Source: Anthoceros angustus (lineage: Eukaryota; Streptophyta; Anthocerotopsida; Anthocerotales; Anthocerotaceae). Taken from it: DNA of 64,000 nt. The position numbers were made by a program, and so were the translations under genes. The notes beneath the pieces are model-generated. The model ran no database searches, was not told the DNA's origin, and saw only the letters and a program-made list of their open reading frames with translations. The number at the start of each line of letters is the position of its first letter. The stretch's first letter is position 1. Where the stretch lies: the NCBI GenBank assembly GCA_010909165.1, contig VJWM01000103.1, forward strand, positions 620,001-684,000, read 5' to 3'. Positions 55,646 through 64,000 of the stretch are shown here, piece after piece.

Positions 55646-56396
55646 CCACCAGACAGCAGCGACTCGAGCTGCAGCGCGCCTTGCTGGCTTTCCTGTCTCT
55701 CACACTTCCGCAAGGTGCGCGTGGTAGCTGCTTGCTTCCCCGTAGCCCGTACCCAGGCTGCGCACTGGCAACAGCGGGGCTTCCAGGACGGTGGGCTGAG
55801 AGCAATGTCCATTTCCCGCATATGCCGCACATGGTAAGCTGCGATTAGGTGGCTCTGAGAGGCACCTCACACTCATTGCGGCAGCAGCACAGAAGGGAGC
55901 GCTTGCGATTGCTCCACTACCTTCCGGCCAAAACAGATGGAGATCCCGGGAGAAGCCGGATCGTTAGACGCCGTCCAAGGACATCCGCTGGGTGGAGGTA
56001 GGCGCAGTTGCGGACAGGGACTTTCACCTCCTTAAAGAGTTGGTAGCATGCGCTCCAGAAGGATTCAGGGCGGAGTGTGACTGCTACCTCTCGCCACCTC
56101 GCCCCTTTCACACTTTCATACTGGTTTTCCTTGGGACGCCCAGGCCAGACACACAGCGACTCACCTTCGTAGAATTGACGGAGCGCTGAAAGCGTGACTG
56201 ACGACCCAGCAATATCGTGCCAGAATTCACACAGACCGGAGAGTTTCCAAAACAAAAGGAAAAACAGGGAAATGAAATTATCATAGACAAACCTCATAGA
56301 GGGAAACAGAGTTATTACAGCCTCCAAAATACCAACCGTTGGTCTCGAAGGCATTCAATTGCACATTCCCACCTTTGGACTAATCGGCAGGGTTCT

Positions 56397-56470
56397 CGAC
56401 CACAATGGGATTCGAACCCACGACCTTTGGATCCGAAGTCCAACGCGCTAATCCACTGCGCTATGCGGTC
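56397..56470 (-). tRNA. tRNA-Arg (anticodon UCG)
   Basis: Read on the minus strand, 74 nt fold into a full cloverleaf: acceptor GACCGCA/TGTGGTC, D arm GCGC...GCGC, anticodon stem TTGGA/TCCAA with loop CTTCGGA (anticodon TCG, reads CGA), variable AGGTC, and T arm GTGGG-TTCGAAT-CCCAT. Discriminator base G. A and B boxes are intact. No intron and no encoded CCA, as expected for a nuclear plant gene. It lies just upstream of PIG-S on the other strand. Confidence 0.96.
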
Positions 56471-56597
56471 CTGAGGATACACTGTATGTGTTCTTCAAAT
56501 ATTTCAATAGTATTTAACGTTCCTTCCCCGAGTTTTTCCCCCTCCTTCCACGAGAAAATCCCCGCCTCATGACGCTTGTACAAAGCGTCTGAAGCCT

Positions 56598-59500
56598 ATG
56601 GCGGCCGGCACGACCCGACGACAGGGTCATAAGCGTCTGCTCGTCACGACATCGGTTCTTCTTGCCTTCATTTCAGGTCAGCTTCCAACTCAAACTCCCT
56701 CCAAATGCTTTTGGTCCCACTATCTGTGTTAAGGTGGTGAACTCGTGGTTGCAATCGCAGGAATTCCTGTTTGGTGGTGGACTACTGAGATCTATCGATC
56801 ACCAATTCCTTTTTCCGTTATCAAGGAACACTCGGAGAATGTTTCATCTCAATCGCTTCTTCTTCCTTGCCATTTGCACGTGATCTTCATTGTGTCAGGG
56901 GATTCTGTACCAGCTGCACAATTGGAGGCATGGGCCGCTAGTATTCGGGAGGACATATTCGCATCTCTGCATTCTGCTGTCGACACGTGTGGCTCTGGCT
57001 TCAAGCTGTTAGTTAGCGTGGACTCTCATCTCGGCTGCCACAGGACTGGTGAACATGAGGGTTTTGTTGTCTGGCCTTGTGGTCTGGCCAGTGCCCCTAT
57101 GGAGCATGCTTTCAGGACAGCTACTGACCACGAATTGGATGAACTCCTTTGGAGATATTCTGTGCTTGAGCTGGGCAATCCTGGAGTGCCAGACCAGGGT
57201 GGGAAGTACTCTATCATAGTGAGATCTGATGCAGAAGGTATAGTCCTAATCTTTGTCTGTCTGTCTGCCAGTGCTATTTGTTCTCACTTGGTCTGCCTTC
57301 GTGTGCAATGAATGGCATATCTGTGGGTGGTTCCAGCCAGTGATACTGGTGGAAACCACCAGCCAAAGTCAGCAGCGGTCGTTGGGAAGCATCGCCATGC
57401 CTGGATATCTGTGGTCAGAGACTTTGATGTCGTTCCTCTCATTCGTGAGATTGCTCATGTTTATTTCGACCGGAGAAGAAATGCTGATGCGGCTGTTGAG
57501 GAACATGGCCAAGTGGTTAGCATGCCACTTGGAGCAGACGGAAAAGTTGTGCTGTCGTTCAGTCTTTTAAATGCAGAACCAAAGGACTGGATTTATGATT
57601 GGTGAGTAAGTCAAGTAAGCCGCTTGGGTTTGGCACACCATCCATCTGAGGCTTGTATCTGACAAAATCACTGAAGTCCTTGGACTATGGAGTGGTAAGG
57701 GATTTCAAGACTCTGGAGATGCAATTCCTGAAGCCAGTAGTGAAGGCAATGTCACCTGTGGGAGTTATGAGCGTTGAAAGTCAGGTAACCGTAAAATCAG
57801 GCAGTCAAAGATGACAACATGGAACATGGTGCTGAATTTTTGGGCTGTGCCGTAAATCATATCTGGAGTTTTCCGATATTAGAGTATTTAGTAACTCAGG
57901 TTTCATATCTGCAAAACAGGTCCTTCACTACACTCGTAAGGGAGTCCAGGCAGCTTGGGATAGATATTTGGGTTCTTACGTGTTGACTCCAGACAAGCTC
58001 CCTTTTTTCGTGAGTGACTAACCTGCCAGTCTATCATTTGTTTTGTTGAAACCACCTGACAAAAAACGAGTGACTGTTTAGGTGAATTCTAAAGAGTGGC
58101 ACCTGGACTCCTCAACTGCATCTGTTGGTCGGTCGAAGCTCCTGCATTTTGTGATGTACTGCTCAGTATCAGCTTTGTACAGTGCCTTGTTTTGTACTTG
58201 TCATGACGATCGGCGGTTGCTTAGGACTTGCTCAGTGGTTATTATGACTCATGCAGCTACATACCTGCCTCTGACGAAAGTCCCCTTCGGATTAAGCATG
58301 CAAGTGGTCAAGCGTTGATTAATGGATTCACCTCACCTGTAAGCACCCATCTCTTCCAGGTTGCTGAGCTACTTGAATTTCCAGAATCATGTTTCTTGGT
58401 TCCCATGGTCTTCTCTCAGATGCATTTGTTTTCACTTGCCACTCTCTGTCACAGCCTTTGACGTTGCTCTGTCTGTGGCAGGGATGGGGAGGCGTGACGA
58501 TCTGGAATCCCCCAACGTGTGAAACAGTGAGACAAGGCACCAAACCTGCCCCCCGGCGTCTCGATGCCAAGGTGGCACTCACAATGAATTGTCAATCTCC
58601 TTTTAAGGATATCGTATCTGAAAAGCTGGCACTGAGACCTTGCTCCTTGTGTGTATCCAGGATATGCAACACGTAATGGGAATCATTGTGGCTCAACTTC
58701 GTACTCTCTTCGGATTGCCGTCCCTAGACTTCACCAACACAACTGTCTTGCACCATGTCCCTGCTGTCACCACTGGCATTGCTGATTGGTATGGTGTCCA
58801 TAATTGCAGAACTGCGTAGCGTGCCAGCTGCTGGTTTGCTGGCAAATTTGACAGGTATTACATTTTTCAGGGAGATCGACGTGCTGCTGCGAAGACGTAT
58901 TGCCGCGGATGAGTTAGCTACGGCAGCAACACTGACCTCCCTTTCCGAGCTGGTAGTGTTTTTACCCCTGCGATTTCCACTGGTCCGGAGTTTGAACTAG
59001 TATTTTGCATGGTTTAATTATGTCGCCACTTTTTTCTTTTGTAGGTGCAATCTCTTCCAAGCATGGTCATCAAGGACGAGATTGCTGAACAGGTGCTGCT
59101 TCTGGTTCCGTTTAAACTGTAACTTTTCAGTTACCCTGCTGATGACCTGAATTCAGCTGAATATCCGCATGGAACATCCACAGGTATCTATGTCCCTTGA
59201 GGCTGCCAATGCCGCAAGGTCACAAGCATCCAGGGGTGCCTACTTTGCCACAGGAGGTAAATGCTGTACATGTTTCATGTCGTTGCCTGTCCCGGAGTGC
59301 AAGCCCATACTTACCGTCACATCATGTTGCTTGGTGTCCTGACCAGAGGCGGCCAGGCGGGCAAGGGCATTAGCGGAGGACGCATTTTTCCAGCCGTCCT
59401 TCATGTCTTTACTATACTTCCCCTTGGAACATCATTTGGCAATATACACTGTGAGTCTGCCTTCCACTGCATGGCTGTTGCACTTTCTCATCCGCTCCCT

Positions 59501-59617
59501 CACCTGGCGTCGTTATGCCTGCAGCCGTTCTTCGTACCGGTGCTGTTGCACGTCCTCCTTGCAGTTGTGAAGGAAATATTCCGGCGGTATAGGAGGGGGA
59601 GAGTAAAGGCTGATTGA
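56598..59617 (+). CDS. PIGS: GPI transamidase subunit PIG-S (14 exons)
   Basis: Exons: 56598-56676, 56734-57237, 57337-57601, 57700-57784, 57920-58009, 58082-58155, 58257-58338, 58482-58571, 58661-58788, 58871-58952, 59045-59092, 59184-59256, 59347-59450, 59525-59617, all phase-consistent, giving 598 residues. PIG-S is a core subunit of the ER complex that attaches GPI anchors to proteins. Visible family features: an N-terminal membrane segment running into VAIAGIPVWWWTTEIYRSP; KHRHAWISVVRDFDVVPLIR; FVNSKEWHLDSS; HFVIYIPASDESPL; WEIDVLLRRR; and a second membrane segment at the end (FVPVLLHVLLAVVKEI) preceded by AFFQPSFMSLLYFPLEHH. The lumenal domain lies between the two membrane segments. Joins such as that giving HFVIYIP were chosen by phase and family match. 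The splice acceptor of exon 4 (GTAAG) is weak. Start is the first ATG after the tRNA gene. Confidence 0.92.
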
Positions 59618-59844
59618 CAGTCTGGAGGGTCACCATTTCCGGATCTACCCATACCTATAGACCTATGTAAACGCCTCATGAGGCAGAAATAGCAACTCTT
59701 GTTGAACTGGACCAAGCTTTGGCCAAGAAAGGCCTAATAAATGCGGCTCTTCCTCTACAGCGTGTCAGGTCCCGTGGATGCTGACTTGGGTGTTTGAGGA
59801 GCCTCTGTTCGCAGTTGCGGACCTGTGAGGCAGGTGTAGCGATC

Positions 59845-62531
59845 ATGGCAGCGAGACATGCAGCCATGGCGCGCCAGTGGGCGGGCCTGAAGCCCTCTGT
59901 GTTCATGCCTTCACGCAGCAGCTGTAGCACAGTCCGTTTTCGTCTCTCCTTTCCCGACTCCCACCACAACGTGACACAGGCTGGCGAAATTGTCGCCAGC
60001 TTGCGTGATTCCCCCTTGACTCTAGGTCTCTAACCGTCCTCCAGTTCAAGGATATGGGCTACCTTTTTCTTGCTGGATGTCTTGTTCCGAATTTCTGCCG
60101 TTTTTGTTCTGAAATTTGGGACATCGCTTTTGATTTAGATGCAAACATCTCAGACGGAACACCGAGCTTGCTGTCCACCTCAGTAGAGTATCCTCGGGAA
60201 AAATCGGCCAACGGAAGCTTGCTGGATGGTGGGTCTGTGGACGAATGCAACGAGTCAACAGTAAGCATCACTGTAGTTGGCGCCTCTGGAGACTTGGCCA
60301 AGAAGAAAATTTTTCCAGCACTTTTTGCCCTCTACTCTGAGGGGTGCTTGTCAAAGGTCTGTGCATCTTCGATGCTGTATTTCTTGAAAAGAGAACGCAT
60401 GATCGTTTGCGAACTGTACTTTTGCTTGCAAGTCGTCCAGGACCTGCATATTCAACTGCATGTGCAAACCGATGTTGATGTGTTTTCCTGCCTGATCAAT
60501 CGTATGCAGCACTTCACAATTTATGGATATGCACGAAGCAAGCTTACGGAGGCCGAGTTTCGAAGCATCATCGGTGGCACGCTCAAGTGTAGTGTCAGCC
60601 ATAGGTGACTAGCTGGATGACCTCTGTTTGCGCTTACTTGAGCTGTGTGAGAACGGTGTCACATGGGGCCTCCTGAGTTCGTTGCTTAGTTATTCTGTTG
60701 GTGGCAAGTTTTTACAGTGAGAGCTGCGAGGAGAAGATGAAGGACTTTTTGTCACGATGCTTTTATTTGTCTGGCCAGTATGATTCCGAGAACAGCTTCA
60801 GGCAACTAAATAGCCAACTACAAAAGCATGAGGTAGACCTCGTTTCTGGTGGTTGATTCTTGGAGGCTGTTTCCTCTTTAGAGACTTGTATTTGAGAACA
60901 TGACAAGCCGCTTTTCAAGGTTGATGTGTTTGAGGAGGTATGGGTCTCCAATGCTTCTGTCTGTTACACAATATGAAAGTGTGCTGTCCTGTATGTGTAG
61001 GGTGGCAGGGTATCGAATAGACTATTCTATATGTCGATTCCGCCAAACATCTTTGTTGATGTAGCACGATGTGCAAGTGAATACACCTCATCTTCTAAAG
61101 GCTGGACTCGTGTTATAGTGGAGAAACCCTTTGGACGTGACTCTGAATCTTCAGCAGAGCTAACAAGAGGCCTCAAGCAGCATCTAGCAGAAGATCAGAT
61201 ATATAGGTGGGTGGTGCTCTTCTGACTATTGTTGAGTTGGTTCTAAAACACAGGGATGAGCTTGGCTGCTCTGTTCCAACGTTGTAGTACGTTCAGCACT
61301 TGACGAGATTGTGAACTGTTTTTCCACGCTGCAGGATTGACCACTACTTGGGAAAGGAGTTGGTTGAGAACCTCTCAATTCTGCGGTTTTCTAACCTTGT
61401 TTTTGAGCCTTTATGGTCAAGGCAGTACATTCGGAATGTCCAATTCATCTTTTCTGAGGATTTTGGCACTGAGGGACGTGGAGGGTAATGGTCTGAACAC
61501 CCATGCACAACAGCTCTCACAATCAAAAGCTAACTAGATGCCTCTGCAGCTATTTTGACAATTACGGCATAATTCGGGATATCATGCAAAATCACTTGCT
61601 CCAAATACTCGCCTTGTTTGCCATGGAACCGCCAGTGAGCTTGGATGCAGAGGACGTGAGAAATGAGAAGGTGTGTGATTCGCTAGTGTGTTTCCCTTAA
61701 ATTAATCCAGTGCACTCCACTTAACCCGCTGATTTGTCTTGCATTGGTCGGCAGGTGAAGGTACTGAGGTCGATGAGGCCATTAGGTCTGGAAGACATCG
61801 TTATCGGCCAGTACAAGGGTCATGCAAGGGGCGGAGTGAAATATCCTGCCTATCTAGACGATGTAACTGTTCCCAGCAACAGCTCGACGGCTACGTTTGC
61901 TGCAGCAGCTCTCTTCATCGACAATGCAAGGTGGGATGGAGTCCCTTTCTTGATGAAAGCGGGAAAAGCTCTGCATAACAAGCGGTAAGGTCAAGACGCG
62001 GTTGACCAGTGTCCGTTGAGCAAACTCTTATTCGTCATGACGAGGACTCATCAGCTCCCTGGCTATGCTGCCAGGGCCGAAATCCGAGTGCAGTTTAGGC
62101 ATGTTCCTGGAAACATATATAAGAGGAGCTTCGGCACCGACTTAGACCAGGCAACCAACGAGCTGGTGATCCGAGTCCAGCCGGATGAGGCCATCTATTT
62201 GAAGATCAACAACAAGATCCCGGGGCTGGGCATGAGACTAGACCGGAGCAACCTCAACCTTCACTACGCTGACAGATACTCGGGCGAGATTCCTGATGCC
62301 TACGAGCGACTGTTGCTGGACGCCATCGAAGGGGAGCGGCGCCTTTTCATCAGAAGCGACGAGCTGGATGCCGCCTGGGCCATCTTCACTCCCTTGCTGA
62401 ACGAGTTGGAGTCCAAGCGGGTGGCACCGGAGCTCTACCCTTACGGCAGCCGAGGCCCCGCCGGAGCTCACTACCTTGCTGCCAAGTACAAGGTGAGATG
62501 GGGCGATGTTGACACCGAAGCAGCGCAGTGA
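59845..62531 (+). CDS. G6PD: Plastid glucose-6-phosphate 1-dehydrogenase (9 exons)
   Basis: Exons: 59845-60025, 60139-60356, 60510-60604, 60718-60832, 61001-61206, 61335-61484, 61550-61670, 61755-61984, 62075-62531, giving 590 residues. The enzyme oxidises glucose-6-phosphate to 6-phosphogluconolactone and makes NADPH for the oxidative pentose phosphate pathway. Residues 1-60 are a Ser/Arg-rich transit peptide ([18 protein letters not shown]). The nucleotide site is [10 protein letters not shown] at 108-117. The active site is RIDHYLGKE at 272-280. [24 protein letters not shown], and [11 protein letters not shown] also match the family. Cys160 and Cys168 are eight residues apart, as in redox-controlled plastid isoforms, with Cys179 also conserved. 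Same-strand neighbour of PIG-S, 227 bases downstream. Thioredoxin control is inferred from the cysteines. Confidence 0.95.
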
Positions 62532-63544
62532 GTCTCATTCCTTCATTTTTCTTGAAGATCCGGTTACGGGATGCCATAGGCGCAAGGAATTGCATAGACG
62601 CAGACGACGCTCTTCAATTGTTGAAGTTCCAACATCTCGTGCTGTCATGTTGATATCTAAGACATCAACATGTGAGTCCGGTCTCCAGAAGCTTAGCCAT
62701 TTAGAGATTGTAACAGACAATCCATCGTCCGCATCAGGCGATATAGATGCTCAGCTTGGTCATATCACGCACAGCGAAGCCAGTCGCGTTGCTGGTCGCA
62801 AACATGAGCTGCAGGATCTAGCGGCCGGCTGCGAGAGTGTCCACAGAAGCGTCCGCAGTCAGAGATCAAGTCACATGATATGGAGTGTTTTGAGGTGGTC
62901 TAGAAAATCCTAGATCTTCGACCCGTGGGTAAATATTTTAGGACTTTTTAGCAGGAAAGATAAATTGTGTTTATAGTTGAAAGTTTTAATTAGTGGTTTT
63001 TGTGACAGATTTTTCGTTATAATGGACTCATATCCCGCGGTGTTCTAGAATCAATGTTGATCCCAATTCCAACAACGAGGGTCAGAGGATCAGGCGAGTC
63101 CATTGTAGATTAGAGTTGTGGATACATATTGAGTCAGCTGGTAGGAGCTCGATCGTCCACTGAGCAAGCTTCCTCGGGCAAGCAGATTGTACGTGCAGCA
63201 CTCCACTCTGACCACTGCAAGTGCTTTTAACCGGCGTTCCTAGATGACATCGGCTTCAATTTCGATTACGCGTTGGGTGGTGCATCGAAGTAGCTTTGAT
63301 GACCACGGAAGTATGCTGGTTGGGATGTCAGTTACCATATAAAGGTCCGAGGACGTAAAACAATACCATATACGTCTAGGACTCTAATAATTTACAGGAA
63401 GTAGTTACCATTCCATTGGAGGAACTACCATAGATATGGAGGGTGCTCTACGAGCCTGTGCAAGAGTGACACTTTGTACGTTCTCTTCAAGCTTGCTTCC
63501 CGCGCAGCCGTGAACTGTACACAGCCTCTTCAAAAGATAGTCCT
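62532..63544. other. Convergent 3' flanks of G6PDH and the aminotransferase
   Basis: A 136-codon frame overlapping the G6PDH 3' end (to 62913) is out of frame with it and has no domain, so it is probably 3' untranslated sequence. The rest is AT-rich without features. Confidence 0.45.
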
Positions 63545-64000
63545 TCACAGGCTGGACATGGAATAGTCGAGAGCATCCACAAGGAAGTCTGCAGTACAGA
63601 GGCAGTATAGGTCACAGTTCTATAGTAGAGGTCGAGTTTCAGAGCTCTGCTGCAAAGAAAGAGACGAGGAAGACGTTACCAGCATCTGCTACAGTGAAGC
63701 ACATTGGTGGCTTTATCCGGAAGACATTTCCATGGAGTCCTCCCTTACCTACCAACACACCAATATCTGCAAAGACAGAACAGGCCAGTCAGTTAAGCAC
63801 CAGCAGCCAAATTGGATCACCCAGCACATGTAAACCTACCTTTCATCTTCTCAAAAAGAGTAAGCGTTTCTGCCTTTGCTGGGGTTTTCAGCTGCCTGTC
63901 AGTGACAAGCTCCACCCCCAACATCAAACCTCTGCCTCTGACGTGTCCAATAACTGCACCATAGAATAAAAGATGAGATGAAAGTATTAGACCAGCTATG
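63545..64000 (-). CDS. Class III aminotransferase, AGT2/PYD4-like, 3' end only
   Basis: Three 3'-terminal exons on the minus strand: 63953-63840, 63766-63680 and 63588-63545, all GT-AG with consistent phase, stop at 63545-63547. They encode [20 protein letters not shown], then [15 protein letters not shown], then [20 protein letters not shown] and PMCFTVADA, ending [14 protein letters not shown]. This is the C-terminal part of PLP-dependent alanine-glyoxylate aminotransferase 2, a mitochondrial enzyme; the plant relatives include PYD4, tied to beta-alanine and pyrimidine breakdown. The PLP lysine and the N-terminus lie beyond the right edge. Bases 63954-64000 are intron. Whether it prefers glyoxylate or beta-alanine cannot be told from this piece. 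Confidence 0.9.

Larger units (their letters stand above)
53278..56396. other. Large intergenic region, no supported gene
   Basis: About 3.1 kb between the P450 (-) and tRNA-Arg. It should hold the P450 promoter. A G-box CACGTG is at 54467-54472. A 7-bp repeat CTCCTGC x4 is at about 54624-54652. The frame 55205-55837 is 210 codons but is mostly explained by an internal duplication (listed separately). Confidence 0.45.

Noticed and set aside
62506-62913. A 136-codon frame after G6PDH
   Set aside because: Starts inside the G6PDH end in another phase, has no domain, and sits where the 3' untranslated region should be.

Overview
The window is nuclear DNA from a land plant. The evidence is GT-AG introns in almost every gene, a DREB-type AP2/ERF factor, a CYP86-type P450, a plastid-type glucose-6-phosphate dehydrogenase, a plastid J-domain/ferredoxin protein, plant-specific DUF genes and a nuclear tRNA-Arg. 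Most introns are short, about 50-130 bp, and the intergenic gaps are compact. This fits a small non-seed-plant genome (bryophyte or lycophyte), but I cannot name the species from sequence alone.

Left block (1-28.3 kb), gene-rich: a gene cut by the left edge (<1-390, -); a probable plastid membrane protein (3369-4987, +); bL28 ribosomal protein of the mitochondrial type (6953-7545, -); a long intronless hAT-transposase-derived gene with two near-identical zinc fingers (9801-12941, +); a DUF7804-like gene (13496-14293, -); a DJC76-like J-domain plus [4Fe-4S] ferredoxin protein (15267-17258, +); a DREB AP2/ERF gene (17802-19016, -); the spindle protein ASPM with 17 exons (19995-26517, +); and a DUF1685 gene (27205-28305, -). 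Two pairs are divergent with about 1 kb between them (DUF7804/DJC76 and AP2/ASPM).

Middle block (about 28.5-46 kb): an 18 kb repeat-rich zone with no intact gene. It holds degenerate transposon reading frames, a near-perfect palindrome, clusters of TCCGGA and TGTAACAC motifs, two tandem duplications (units about 1.1 kb and 0.73 kb) with many small indels between copies, a G-rich minisatellite, GC-rich palindrome arrays next to tRNA-like sequence, an LTR-like fragment with a hairpin, and a 24-bp minisatellite.

Right block (46.7-64 kb), gene-rich again: a type I DnaJ/HSP40 with a CaaX end (46752-48740, +); an unrecognised ORF (49604-50275, +); a CYP86B-like P450 (51206-53277, -); tRNA-Arg(UCG) (56397-56470, -); the GPI-transamidase subunit PIG-S (56598-59617, +); plastid G6PDH (59845-62531, +); and the 3' end of a class III aminotransferase like AGT2/PYD4 (63545->64000, -).

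The genes are mostly unrelated housekeeping or regulatory loci and do not form a pathway cluster. The most unusual item is the hAT-derived gene with duplicated fingers, long dipeptide repeats and eroded transposase signature residues. It looks like a domesticated transposase. Exon boundaries were worked out by hand from splice signals, reading phase and family knowledge, and none was confirmed by transcripts.
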